A stretch of 64,000 nt of DNA from Chondromyces crocatus. GTDB taxonomy: Bacteria; Myxococcota_A; Polyangia; Polyangiales; Polyangiaceae. Both the position numbers and the translations under genes were made by a program. The number at the start of each line of letters is the position of its first letter. Position 1 is the first letter of the stretch. Under the pieces are notes generated by a model that was given only the letters and a program-made list of their open reading frames with translations, ran no database searches and was not told the origin of the DNA. The stretch is from NCBI RefSeq assembly GCF_001189295.1, contig NZ_CP012159.1:434001-498000 (forward strand), given 5' to 3'. This document shows, one piece after another, positions 26,957-35,866 of this stretch.

Positions 26957-27957
26957 GCGCCACGGGCTCGAGGTTCGAGGACCGACGTGGGCGACGACGA
27001 GATGCGTTTCTCGTCCGTGCTCGTCGGCGCAAGCACCCGCTCGCGAAGAAAGCGTTCCACGCGCTCCCGCACCATCTCTTTGCGCTCGAGCGGGACCACG
27101 TGAGTCCCACCCTGGGCCATCAGGAGCTCACCGCGCGGCAGCGCTGCGGCCATCTCCTCGGCGCGGCGAGACGGCGTGAACGAGTCGCGATCGCCTCCGA
27201 TGACCAGCGCTGGAATGTCGAGCTGAGGGAGCAGATCCGAGGCATCGCTGTCGCCCGCGCTGCGCAGCATGCGCAGAAACATGAGCACGTCGATGTCGAC
27301 CATGTGCCGCATGTACGGCATGACGTCATCCGGGGTCACCGAGCGACGATCGACCTCCCCCGTGAGCAGCGCGAAGCGGAGCGCCAGGGGTGGGGGGAGA
27401 TTGCTCCACAGCGCGCGCGCGAGATCTGGCCTCGCCTCCACGCGCTCGATGACCCGCGGCAGAATCTGCGCGAGCACATCGGTCCCCTTGAACGAGTGGG
27501 TCACGCGGCCGGGCGCACCACAGATGAGGATCAGCCCGCGCACCCCTTCACGGTGGTGACGCAGGTGTTCGAGGACCACCTGACAGCCGAACGAGTGGCC
27601 GACGAGAACGACGGGCTCGGGAGCGCCAGACGGCGAAGAGCCCATCGCTTGCGGCGGTCCAGCCCCGATGGCTTCCCGCACTGCGGCGAGATCGCGCGCG
27701 TGGTCGGTCACCTGGATCGCGTCAGGATCAGCGGGGAGACCGCTGCGACCATGACCGCGGTAGTTCCAGTGCGCGACATCGACCAGGCGCGCCAGGTCGT
27801 CCCACAAATACTTCCAGATGAACCCATCGCAGGCGATGCCGTCGCAGAGCACCGCCCGGATACGTTCACCGTCCCCGTCAGGAAGCGCATCACGCTCGCG
27901 TTTGCGAACGTAAATGCGCGTGCCGTCGTGACCGACTGCGAACAGCTCACGAACCAT
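26953..27957 (-). CDS. Alpha/beta hydrolase
   Basis: 334 residues from ATG 27957 (MVRELFAVGHDGTRI); an earlier in-frame ATG at 28017 lies inside the RHH gene and is less likely. The fold is clear: HWNYRGHGRSG after strand 4, nucleophile elbow VLVGHSFGCQVV (Ser), acid in VIGGDRDSFTP and His in GGTHVVPLE. Substrate is not evident; the family includes esterases, epoxide hydrolases and acyl hydrolases. No signal peptide, so cytoplasmic. It ends in an ATGA overlap with the kinase-like lipoprotein gene, so the two are coupled. Confidence 0.88.
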   Translation of the reverse strand: MVRELFAVGHDGTRIYVRKRERDALPDGDGERIRAVLCDGIACDGFIWKYLWDDLARLVDVAHWNYRGHGRSGLPADPDAIQVTDHARDLAAVREAIGAGPPQAMGSSPSGAPEPVVLVGHSFGCQVVLEHLRHHREGVRGLILICGAPGRVTHSFKGTDVLAQILPRVIERVEARPDLARALWSNLPPPLALRFALLTGEVDRRSVTPDDVMPYMRHMVDIDVLMFLRMLRSAGDSDASDLLPQLDIPALVIGGDRDSFTPSRRAEEMAAALPRGELLMAQGGTHVVPLERKEMVRERVERFLRERVLAPTSTDEKRISSSPTSVLEPRARGA

Positions 27958-27997
27958 GGCGCCCTGCGGGGACCGCCGCGGCGGCGCGGCGGCAGCG

Positions 27998-28225
27998 CTA
28001 CCCAGCGTCCTCCTCATCGTCAGCCACGTCGTTGACGCTCGGGAGTTTCTTGATCTCCACCCGCGCCAGCTTCCAGGCGCGCTGCACGACCCAGGACAGC
28101 GAGCGATCGAGCCGCGCCGCCTCCTCTTTGATCTCTTGCAGCATCGACTCCGGGAAGTAGAGGCTTTGCTTTCGTTTGTCGGTCTTAGGCGCTTCGTTCT
28201 TCGCCAGCGTGTCCTTGTCGGTCAT
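27998..28225 (-). CDS. TIGR04563-type ribbon-helix-helix protein
   Basis: 75 residues. After a charged, Lys-rich leader, the core KQSLYFPESMLQEIKEEAAR-LDRSLSWVVQRAWKLAR (written here in two parts) is the ribbon strand plus two helices of an MetJ/Arc-like DNA-binding fold, as in the small TIGR04563 family found in myxobacteria. It would bind DNA as a dimer. It is the first gene of the leftward set with the hydrolase, the kinase-like lipoprotein and the YbjN-like protein. A palindrome lies 34-49 bp upstream of its start and could be its own operator. Confidence 0.88.
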   Translation of the reverse strand: MTDKDTLAKNEAPKTDKRKQSLYFPESMLQEIKEEAARLDRSLSWVVQRAWKLARVEIKKLPSVNDVADDEEDAG

Positions 28226-28258
28226 ACGCGCTTGAGGCTCCCGGTTCCGAGACGCGTG

Positions 28259-28274
28259 CGTACGTTACCGTACG
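28259..28274. promoter_or_regulatory. Palindrome upstream of the RHH gene, candidate operator
   Basis: CGTACG-TTAC-CGTACG, two copies of the self-complementary hexamer CGTACG four bases apart. On the minus strand the right-hand part overlaps a plausible -10 (TAACGT) preceded by TTTTCA at 18 bp. RHH dimers typically bind paired short repeats, so autoregulation is plausible. The flanking sequence is less GC-rich than the genes. Confidence 0.5.
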
Positions 28275-28413
28275 GGCCCCTTCCGTGAAAAGGATTCGTT
28301 TTTCCAGCCATCTATTTCTTCGACTCCCCGTAACTGCTGCACAACTACCGCATTTACCTGCCCCAACGCCTACCCGTGGGTCTTCGGTGAAGCAGGTGCA
28401 TGCAGACGCCGTA

Positions 28414-30396
28414 TCACAGCTTTGGGCTCACGATCCGCCCCTCTATTGCACTTGCCGCAACGACGAGAGGGCTGGCCAGGTAAACCTTGCCAGGTCCGCT
28501 GCGCCCAGGGAAGTTGCGATTGATCGCGGAGACCGTGACCTGGTCAGGGCTGTTGGAGACGCCAGGGCCCGCCTTGATGCACGCTCCGCAGGATGGATCG
28601 ACCAGCTCGGCGCCTGCTTGCCGGAAGATCTCGAGGTATCCCTTCGCCTCCGCGTAGCGACGGATGTCCTGCGATCCGAACTGAATGTAGAGATGCACTC
28701 CCTCTGCGACCCGACGTCCTTGCTCCACCGCGCGACGCAGCACAGAGGCATACATGTCCATGTCGGCCTTCTTCCCTCCCGTACAGGAGCCGCCATAGGC
28801 GATGTCGATCTTGACGTCACCGCCGACCACCTCACGTAGCTGCCCGAGCGGGACACCGTTCCGCGGATCGCCCGGGGTTGCCACCATCGGCTCGATCTCG
28901 TCGAGGTTGACATCGAAGGTCGCCATGTACGTGGCGCCCGGGTCGGCGCGGACGATCCTCGCCCGGACATCCTCGGCCTGGAGACCGCGCTGCTCGACGA
29001 GGTAGCTGATGATCACCTCGTCGGCCTCGATGATGCCCGTGAACCCTCCGGCCTCGACGGCCATGTTGGTCAAGGTGGCGCGCTCGTCGAGCCCCATCGC
29101 GCGCACGCCATCACCAGCGAACTCGAGCACTTTCCCGATGCCCTCGCCGCTCTTCCAGAAGGGCTGCGACAGGAGATGGAGCATCACGTCCTTGGCGGTC
29201 ACGCCGGGCCGCAAACGCCCGATGAGGTTGAAGCGCGCCGACTCGGGGACGGCCACCCGCACGTCGCGGGTCAGCCAGGCGTTCGCCATGTCCGTCGAGC
29301 CGACGCCGAAGGCGAAGCATCCGAGCGCGCCCGCCATGCAGGTGTGCGAGTCGGTTCCGGCCACCACGTGACCCGGCAAGGCAAGCTCCTCGATCACCTT
29401 GTTGTGGCAGATGGCCTCGGACCCGACGGTGCGCCCCTCGCGCTCGACCTCTCCGTAAAGCCGGATGCCCTGCCGCTCGGTGAAGGCCTGCTGCACGGTG
29501 GCGAGGGAGGCGGCCTGCTCCCGGAGGCCGAGCTTGATGTGGGCCTCGGGCATGATGCGATCGAGGAAGGTCAGATGATCGCGGAATGCGAAGACCGACT
29601 CGGGCTCGCTCACCCTCGCCTCGGGGCCGAGGCTCGCTCGGAAGAGGGACTCCGCCATCGGCGTCACGTACTCGTGCGAGAAGCGGATGTCGGTCCGGAC
29701 GAAGAGGGCGTCCCCCGGCTTGACGGCCGTCACCCCGAGCTGCCCTGTCTTCGCGTCGACGATCGCGTGCGCGGCGATGATCTTCTCGCACAACGTCATG
29801 GGTCGAGCGGGCGTGTCGATCGTCGGAGGGGAGACCTCACCCGCGAGGCGCGCTTTGTTGTAGGTGAAGAGGCCGCCGTAAGAGACGACATCGGCGCTGA
29901 TCGGATCGAGGCCGCGGGTGAACTCCTCGATGGGGATCTCTTCGCCCTTGGCGATCCGATCCAGGATGGAGAAGTCGGTGGTGGTGAGCAGCCCGATGTT
30001 CTGGCAGTTCTGTCCGTAGATTTTCTCTATGCTGCGGGCGACCACGAGCTGGATGCCCGCCTCGAGCTCGGAGTAAGGCGCCGTCTCGCGCGAGCTACCG
30101 CATCCCTTCGAGCGGCCGCTGACGATGACGCCGAAGCCCCCCGACTTGATCGCGTCGCGCTCGATGACGTTGCCGCGCAACCCGACGAGGCAATACCGGG
30201 CCAGGGTCTCGTCGTAGTAGTAACAAACCCAGCCAGGGGTGATCTCGTCGGTGGAAATGTTGTTGATCAGTGGCTCTTGCCCAGGGTCGACCGGGAGATC
30301 CTCACCTGCGAGCTGGCGCTTCAAGCGCTCTTGGTCCTCGGTCAGGTAGAGGGTTCTCCCCTTGATTTGGACGGAAGTGCGGCGCGGGATGGGCAT
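28414..30396 (-). CDS. Aconitase-superfamily hydro-lyase, swivel domain first
   Basis: 660 residues with a well-placed GGAGAGG five bases ahead of ATG 30396. About residues 30-200 are a LeuD/swivel-like domain (NNISTDEITPGW, SGGFGVIVSGRSKGCGSSRE), followed by a LeuC/aconitase catalytic part (about 225-655). Iron-sulfur ligands are in GTDSHTCMAGALG (about 350) and DPSCGACIKAGPG (about 602-605), so a [4Fe-4S] cluster is expected. It would isomerise a hydroxy-acid by dehydration and rehydration. The swivel-before-catalytic order is like AcnB without its N-terminal HEAT-like domain and the reverse of AcnA. Substrate (citrate, isopropylmalate or another) cannot be told from sequence alone; no leuB or leuA is near. 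Confidence 0.88.
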   Translation of the reverse strand: MPIPRRTSVQIKGRTLYLTEDQERLKRQLAGEDLPVDPGQEPLINNISTDEITPGWVCYYYDETLARYCLVGLRGNVIERDAIKSGGFGVIVSGRSKGCGSSRETAPYSELEAGIQLVVARSIEKIYGQNCQNIGLLTTTDFSILDRIAKGEEIPIEEFTRGLDPISADVVSYGGLFTYNKARLAGEVSPPTIDTPARPMTLCEKIIAAHAIVDAKTGQLGVTAVKPGDALFVRTDIRFSHEYVTPMAESLFRASLGPEARVSEPESVFAFRDHLTFLDRIMPEAHIKLGLREQAASLATVQQAFTERQGIRLYGEVEREGRTVGSEAICHNKVIEELALPGHVVAGTDSHTCMAGALGCFAFGVGSTDMANAWLTRDVRVAVPESARFNLIGRLRPGVTAKDVMLHLLSQPFWKSGEGIGKVLEFAGDGVRAMGLDERATLTNMAVEAGGFTGIIEADEVIISYLVEQRGLQAEDVRARIVRADPGATYMATFDVNLDEIEPMVATPGDPRNGVPLGQLREVVGGDVKIDIAYGGSCTGGKKADMDMYASVLRRAVEQGRRVAEGVHLYIQFGSQDIRRYAEAKGYLEIFRQAGAELVDPSCGACIKAGPGVSNSPDQVTVSAINRNFPGRSGPGKVYLASPLVVAASAIEGRIVSPKL

Positions 30397-30651
30397 CACA
30401 GACCTCTCCCTCTCCCGTAGCCGCTCCAGCCCGGAGATCCAACCTCGAGATCCACGCCAGGGCGACGGCGCGCCGCGTCGGCCAGGTCGGTCGACCCGGC
30501 GCGTGCGCTTGACGGAGCGGCGACAAGGTGGTCTGGTCTGCGCCGAATCGCGCTCGAAGCTGCCCACTCCGCCACGAAGCTCGTCCAGAGCGGTCGGCGA
30601 TGCGCGCGGTTTCCATGTCCCGCGCCTGCGAGGGCGGCTCGTTCGACCCGG

Positions 30652-31989
30652 ATGACCCGACTCAGAACCCGCACCCCTGTGGCCATCCTCGGCGCCGGGC
30701 TGACCGGCCTGTCAGCCGCCCATCACCTGAGGGAGGCCGGTATTCCCTTCCGCATCTTCGAGCGGCTGTCCCACGCCGGAGGGCATGCGATCACCCTCGA
30801 AGAGGAAGGCTACCGGTTCGACCGGACAGGGCATTTGCTCCACTTGCGTGACCCGGGACTCCGACGCCTGGCCCTCGGGTGGATGGGTCCGGAGCATCTG
30901 GAAATCGAGCGCCAGTCCCGGATCTGGTCCCACGGCGTCTACACCCGCTACCCCTTTCAGGCGAACACCTGGGGCTTGCCGCCCGAGGTGGCGTACGAGT
31001 GCCTGCTGGGCTTCATCCGCGCCCAGCAGGAGGCCCACGCCACACCGCCTCCTCGCAACTTCGAGGAGTTCTGTCGGCTGCACTTCGGCGAGGGGATCAG
31101 CCGCCATTTCATGCTCCCTTACAACACGAGGCTCTGGGGGGTCCCCCCCACCGAGATCACCGCCGACTGGTGCTCACGGTTCGTTCCTCTGCCCAAGCTC
31201 GAGGACGTCGTGGCCGGGGCGGTCGGCTTGCAGGGTCGAGAACTCGGCTACAACGCGCGCTTCATCTATCCGAAGCGAGGGATCGGACAGCTCGTCGAGG
31301 GCATGGTCGCCGCGCTGCCCCCGGACGGGCTTCATGCTGGCATCGAGCTGGGGCGCGAGCCGCTCGCCGTGGATCATCACGCCAAGGAGCTCGTGTTCGA
31401 GGACGAGGTGGTGCGTTACGACGTGCTGCTCTCCTCGGCGCCCTTGCCCGTCCTCGTGGGCTTGCTCCGGGATGCGCCGGCGGCCGTCGCCGAAGCGGCG
31501 GGGCGCCTGCGATGCACCCACCTCTACTACCTCGATCTCGCGCTCGATGCGCCGTGCGGGCAGCCCTTGCACTGGGTCTATGTCCCCGAGGCGAAATACC
31601 CATTTTACCGGGTCGGCTGTTACTCGAACTTCTCTCCAGAGATGGCGCCCGAGGGGAAGGCCAACCTGTACGTCGAGCTGGCCGATCGTTCCCCGCCCGC
31701 TCTCGACGGCTTGCTCCCCGAGGTGGCGGCGGGTCTCGAGGAGATGGGGCTGATCGCGGGCCCAGAGGCCATCCGCTTCGCGCGCACGAGGCGCATCGAC
31801 CACGCCTACGTGGTGTTCGACCATGCCTACTATCCCTCGCTGGAGCAGGTGCGGCCCTTCCTGGAAGCGCACCAGATCCTCTCTGCGGGTCGGTATGGAG
31901 CCTGGAACTACTCGTCGATGGAGGACGCGCTGCGGTTCGGCCGCGAAGCCGCCCAGGAAGCCGCGGTCCGTCTCGGAGGCGGACGATGA
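30652..31989 (+). CDS. FAD-dependent amine-oxidase/UDP-galactopyranose-mutase-like protein
   Basis: 445 residues. The N terminus has a dinucleotide-binding motif (VAILGAGLTGLSAAHHLREAG) written as the first strand and helix, then an FAD-contact motif IFERLSHAGGHAIT. Later segments (YRFDRTGHLLHL, MLPYNTRLWGVPPTEI, RFIYPKRGIGQLVEGM) match the protoporphyrinogen oxidase/UDP-galactopyranose mutase group of NAD(P)-binding flavoproteins. It overlaps the following glycosyltransferase by 4 bp, which favours a role in sugar-nucleotide or glycan chemistry over porphyrin synthesis; that is inferred. ATG 30652 is the natural start; the 255-bp gap to the divergent aconitase gene holds both promoters but I could not place them. 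Confidence 0.85.
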   Translation: MTRLRTRTPVAILGAGLTGLSAAHHLREAGIPFRIFERLSHAGGHAITLEEEGYRFDRTGHLLHLRDPGLRRLALGWMGPEHLEIERQSRIWSHGVYTRYPFQANTWGLPPEVAYECLLGFIRAQQEAHATPPPRNFEEFCRLHFGEGISRHFMLPYNTRLWGVPPTEITADWCSRFVPLPKLEDVVAGAVGLQGRELGYNARFIYPKRGIGQLVEGMVAALPPDGLHAGIELGREPLAVDHHAKELVFEDEVVRYDVLLSSAPLPVLVGLLRDAPAAVAEAAGRLRCTHLYYLDLALDAPCGQPLHWVYVPEAKYPFYRVGCYSNFSPEMAPEGKANLYVELADRSPPALDGLLPEVAAGLEEMGLIAGPEAIRFARTRRIDHAYVVFDHAYYPSLEQVRPFLEAHQILSAGRYGAWNYSSMEDALRFGREAAQEAAVRLGGGR

Positions 31990-32696
31990 CCGCACCCGAC
32001 ATCTCCATCGTCATCCCCGTCTACAACGAGGAAGCGATCCTGCACGCCGCAGTCGTGGATCTGCGGGAGCGGCTTTCGCCGCTCGACTGGCGGTACGAGA
32101 TCGTGCTCGCCGAGAACGGGTCTCGCGACGCCACGGCGCGGATCGCCTCTGACCTGGCCGCGAAGTACCCCGAGGTGCGAACCTTCTCGACGGGCTCCCC
32201 GAACTATGGCGCAGCGCTCCGCCAGGGCATCGAACAGGCACGGGGCGCCATCGTGATCTGCGAAGAGATCGATCTGTGCGACACCGAGTTCCATCAGCGA
32301 GCGGTCCAGCTGCTCGCGGAGGGGGAGCTGGAGATGGTCATCGGCTCCAAGCTGATCGACGGAGCCCAGGACGAGCGCCCCTGGGCCCGACATGCAGCCA
32401 GCCAGCTCTACAACGGACTCCTCCGCGTGACGCTCGGCTTTCGGGGCACGGACACCCACGGGTTGAAGGCTTTCCTTCGACGGCCCCTGTCGCCCGTGGT
32501 CGACGCTTGCGTCGTGGATCGGGACGTGTTCGCCAGCGAGCTGGTCATCCGCGCGTACCGGGCGGATCTACGGATACGCGAGATCCCCGTGCGGGTGCTG
32601 GAGAAGCGGCGCCCCTCGATCAATCTCACCCGCCGGGTGCCGCACGTGCTCCGGAACCTGGCGCGGCTGACCTGGGCCATCCGTGTGCGAGGCTGA
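31986..32696 (+). CDS. Family 2 glycosyltransferase
   Basis: 236 residues, GT-A fold. Seen: ISIVIPVYNEEAIL at the N terminus, the nucleotide-sugar contact AENGSRDAT, and an EEIDLCD site where family members usually have a DxD-type metal motif. There is no membrane segment, so it is likely cytoplasmic or peripheral, as dolichol-phosphate-mannose-synthase-like enzymes without membrane tails. Its start ATG overlaps the upstream flavoprotein stop by 4 bp, so the two are coupled. Donor and acceptor are unknown. Confidence 0.87.
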   Translation: MTAPDISIVIPVYNEEAILHAAVVDLRERLSPLDWRYEIVLAENGSRDATARIASDLAAKYPEVRTFSTGSPNYGAALRQGIEQARGAIVICEEIDLCDTEFHQRAVQLLAEGELEMVIGSKLIDGAQDERPWARHAASQLYNGLLRVTLGFRGTDTHGLKAFLRRPLSPVVDACVVDRDVFASELVIRAYRADLRIREIPVRVLEKRRPSINLTRRVPHVLRNLARLTWAIRVRG

Positions 32697-32708
32697 CGTG
32701 TCCTTGGC

Positions 32709-34619
32709 GTGCTATACGGGCCGATTGTGAGCAAGCAGCAAGAGAGCCCCGACTGGACGCCTGCTCCCGCCGACTGGGGTGGGACGGCTCCGCCTGGAGC
32801 CCCGGGTGACGACGCGAGCGGGGATCAGACGTCACACGTGCAGTCCCCCGCCGTGCGGCTGCGCCGCGACGACACCGACGTGGACGTCGTGGTGATCGGC
32901 GGCGGCGTCAACGGGGTGGGGGTCGCACGGGACGCCTCGCAGCGTGGCCTCCGGGTGGCGCTGTTCGAGCGCAACGACCTCGCCTTCGGCGCGAGCGGCA
33001 ACTCCAGTGGGATGATCCACGGCGGGCCTCGCTACCTGACCCACGATCCGCACGTCACGGAGACGTCCTGCCGCGACTCGGGCCACATCCAGGCGATCGC
33101 GCCCCACTTGCTCTTCCGCATCCCGTTCCTCGTCCCCGTCGAGCGGAGCGCGAAGGCCCGGGTGATGTTCACCCTGATGGACGCCTTCTTCGAGGCCTAC
33201 GATCGTTACCAGCCCTTCAAGCGGGGCAAGCCCCACGCACGGCTCAGCGCCGACGAGCTGCGCCAGCTCGAGCCCGGGCTCGCCGGGGATCTCCTCGGGG
33301 GCTTCAGCTTCGACGAGTGGGGGATCGATGGGGCCCGCCTCTGCGTCGCGAACGCGGTCGACGCCATGGAGCGCGGCGCGAAGGTGTTCGTCGGCTGCAC
33401 CGTGGAGCAGATCGAGCGGCGCGAAGATACCGGGGCCGTGCAGGCCGTGCGCTACCGAGACCGTCGCGGCGGCGGGGTGGGGAGGCTCAGGACGAGCGTG
33501 GTGATCAACGCGACGGGCGCGTGGTCGTCGCTCACCGCCGCCACGAGCGGGCTCCCTCCCACGGCCTCGCTCGTGCGCCCGGGCAAAGGCATCCACATCG
33601 TCTACGACCGGCGCCTCACCAGCTACGCCATCATGGGGCGCACGATCGATGGTCGGCAGATCTTCATCTGCCCCTGGGAGAACGTGAGCGTCATCGGCAC
33701 CACCGACGATGACTTTTACGGGGATCTCGACGGCGTGCGGGCGACCAGCGAGGAAGTGCGTTACCTGGTCCAGGGCATCGCCCGTGTGTTTCCAGAGGTG
33801 CGCCGCGCACGCGCCATCGGCACGTATGCCGGCGTGAGGCCGACGATCCACGCCTACGGCCCGAGCGAGGACCAGCTCTCGCGTGAGCACGAGATCATCG
33901 ACCACGCGGTCCACGGCGCGCCGGGCCTCTTCTCGATGATCGGAGGGAAGCTCGCCAGCTATCGCCTCTTCGCCGAGGAGATGACCGACATCCTGTCGAA
34001 GCACTTCGGCCTCGGAGCGCCCTGCGCGACCCACCTCACACCGCTTCCAGGAGGCGACGCCACCGTCGATCCCTTCAAGCTCGCAGAGCGGCTGGAGATC
34101 GACGCCGTCGCCGCCCGTCGCCTGGTCTACCGCCACGGAGCGCGCGCGCTCCGCATCGAGGAGCGGGTGAAGGCCAGGCCCCGAGAGGCGGTCTCGGTCT
34201 GCCCCTGCGAGCCGGTGACCGAGGCCGAGGTGCGCTACACCGTTCGGCACGAGCTGGCGCGCACCGTGGGCGACGTCTCCCGTCGCACGCGGCTCGGGCT
34301 GGGCGCGTGCGGGGGAATGCGCTGTGCGGCGCGCTGCGGTCAGATCGTCGCCAGTGAGCTGGGGCTGTCGCCGCGCGAGGGGCTCCGACAGGCGGTCGAG
34401 TTTCTGGAGAGACAGGCGCTGACCCGTGTCGTGGCGCTCGGACCCGAGCAAGCCCGGCAGGAGGCGCTCACCATCGCGAGCGTCCGTTCCGAGCTGGGTC
34501 TCGTGCGCGACGAGGATCTCGAGGCGGCGCCCGCATGGCGGAGCATCGCTCGACTCGCAGAGCAGGAGCCCGGCGCGCACGCCGTGAACCCAGGAGAAAT
34601 ACTGTGCCCCGATCCGTGA
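32709..34619 (+). CDS. glpA: Anaerobic-type glycerol-3-phosphate dehydrogenase, subunit A
   Basis: 636 residues. An N-terminal extension of about 55 low-complexity residues precedes the FAD motif VVVIGGGVNGVGVARDASQ; then GNSSGMIHGGPRYL, VVINATGAWSS and IGTYAGVRPT as in GlpA/GlpD. The C-terminal part (about 497-555) has a BFD-like [2Fe-2S] motif: CPCEPV, then LGACGGMRCAARCG. It oxidises glycerol-3-phosphate to dihydroxyacetone phosphate and passes electrons to the quinone pool through its partners. GTG 32709 is taken as the start; GTG 32727 is an alternative. It overlaps glpB by 16 bp. Confidence 0.92.
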   Translation: MLYGPIVSKQQESPDWTPAPADWGGTAPPGAPGDDASGDQTSHVQSPAVRLRRDDTDVDVVVIGGGVNGVGVARDASQRGLRVALFERNDLAFGASGNSSGMIHGGPRYLTHDPHVTETSCRDSGHIQAIAPHLLFRIPFLVPVERSAKARVMFTLMDAFFEAYDRYQPFKRGKPHARLSADELRQLEPGLAGDLLGGFSFDEWGIDGARLCVANAVDAMERGAKVFVGCTVEQIERREDTGAVQAVRYRDRRGGGVGRLRTSVVINATGAWSSLTAATSGLPPTASLVRPGKGIHIVYDRRLTSYAIMGRTIDGRQIFICPWENVSVIGTTDDDFYGDLDGVRATSEEVRYLVQGIARVFPEVRRARAIGTYAGVRPTIHAYGPSEDQLSREHEIIDHAVHGAPGLFSMIGGKLASYRLFAEEMTDILSKHFGLGAPCATHLTPLPGGDATVDPFKLAERLEIDAVAARRLVYRHGARALRIEERVKARPREAVSVCPCEPVTEAEVRYTVRHELARTVGDVSRRTRLGLGACGGMRCAARCGQIVASELGLSPREGLRQAVEFLERQALTRVVALGPEQARQEALTIASVRSELGLVRDEDLEAAPAWRSIARLAEQEPGAHAVNPGEILCPDP

Positions 34620-35866
34620 TCGTGATCGGCTCCGGCGCTGCCGGAACAGCGGCCGCCTGGCGCGCGCAGCGCCTCGGATGCGAGGTGACCATGGTGTCGT
34701 CCGGCGCCGGCGCGAGCGCACTGACGAGCGGCGCCATCGACGACGTCCCCTGGGAACAGCAAGCCCGCGCGGCTCGCCTCCTGGGCGTGGAGACGCTGGC
34801 GGCCATGCCCGCGCTCCCGGCGCCGCTCGTGGACTGGCTGGAGGCGCTCGGAGCCTGGCGCGTCCCCGCCTCCCATGGATGCCTCCTCGCCACACTGGCC
34901 GGTCGCCTCCGACCTGCGCGAGGACATGATTCCGCGTTGCTCGATCTCGCTGCCACCGGCGGTGGGCGGGTCCTCATCCCGCGCGCCTCGAGAGCCGACT
35001 GGGACGCCGATGCGCTCTCGGATGCCCTCAACGACGATCCTCGGGCGAAAAAGATGAAGCTCCACTTCGAGGCCATCGACGTCCCCGTCCTGCGCTTCGA
35101 GGACGAGCGACGCATCGCGGATGCGGATCTCGCAGTGCGGCACGACCACCAGGATCGACGCGCGTGGCTCGCGGCGGGTCTGCGCCACGCGCTCACGCAA
35201 CACGGCGCTGTCGCGGCCTTTCTTCTGGGCCCCTGGCTCGGCACGCGCCCCGGCCATGCCCAAGAGATCACCCGCGAGGTGGGCGTCCCGGTGGGTGAGG
35301 CGCTGAGCGGGGCGAACTCTCCCGCCGGCCTGCGCTTCGAGATCAGCCGAGACACGCAGCTCACCTCCGTCGGGGTCGAGCGAGTTCGGCGTCGCGTCCG
35401 TGAAGTCACCGCCGGGAGCTCCCGCTCATCCGGGCACACGGCCGGCTTCGATGTTCGTCTAGAGGGCCTCGACGCCCCCCTCCACGCCGACGCGGTCGTG
35501 CTCGCCACAGGGGGCGTGCTCGGAGGGGGCGTGCTCTACACCCCCCCCGAGCACGGCGCGGGACCCGACATGCCACCAGGAGGGCGGCTCCCGTTCGCGC
35601 TGTCCTTCGCTGCCCCCGTGCAGCTCGGTGATGGCCACGGCCCACTCGAGGTCGTGAGTTCGCTCTTTGGTCCTGCGCTCGATGCCATCGGCTGGCCGAG
35701 CAAGGACCGCCAGGGCTTGCTGGAGGCCGTAGGAGTCCTTTGCCAGGGAGTCCACGCAGCACCGCGCTTGCTCGTCGCTGGCGACGCCATCGCCGCCCGG
35801 CCCCGCACCCTCCTCGAAGCCGCCGCCACAGGGCTGCGCGCAGGCACGGAAGCCGCTTCCGGCTAG
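34604..35866 (+). CDS. glpB: Anaerobic glycerol-3-phosphate dehydrogenase, subunit B
   Basis: 420 residues starting at GTG 34604, chosen for the AGGAGA six bases upstream and because the FAD motif follows at once (SVIVIGSGAAGTAAAWRAQ). Later flavoprotein segments are DAVVLATGGVLGGGVLY and APRLLVAGDAIAARP. GlpB is the flavin subunit paired with GlpA; in enteric bacteria a third subunit GlpC anchors them to the membrane, and none is present here, the next gene being a convergent protease. It ends overlapping that protease gene by 4 bp. Confidence 0.86.
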   Translation: MPRSVIVIGSGAAGTAAAWRAQRLGCEVTMVSSGAGASALTSGAIDDVPWEQQARAARLLGVETLAAMPALPAPLVDWLEALGAWRVPASHGCLLATLAGRLRPARGHDSALLDLAATGGGRVLIPRASRADWDADALSDALNDDPRAKKMKLHFEAIDVPVLRFEDERRIADADLAVRHDHQDRRAWLAAGLRHALTQHGAVAAFLLGPWLGTRPGHAQEITREVGVPVGEALSGANSPAGLRFEISRDTQLTSVGVERVRRRVREVTAGSSRSSGHTAGFDVRLEGLDAPLHADAVVLATGGVLGGGVLYTPPEHGAGPDMPPGGRLPFALSFAAPVQLGDGHGPLEVVSSLFGPALDAIGWPSKDRQGLLEAVGVLCQGVHAAPRLLVAGDAIAARPRTLLEAAATGLRAGTEAASG

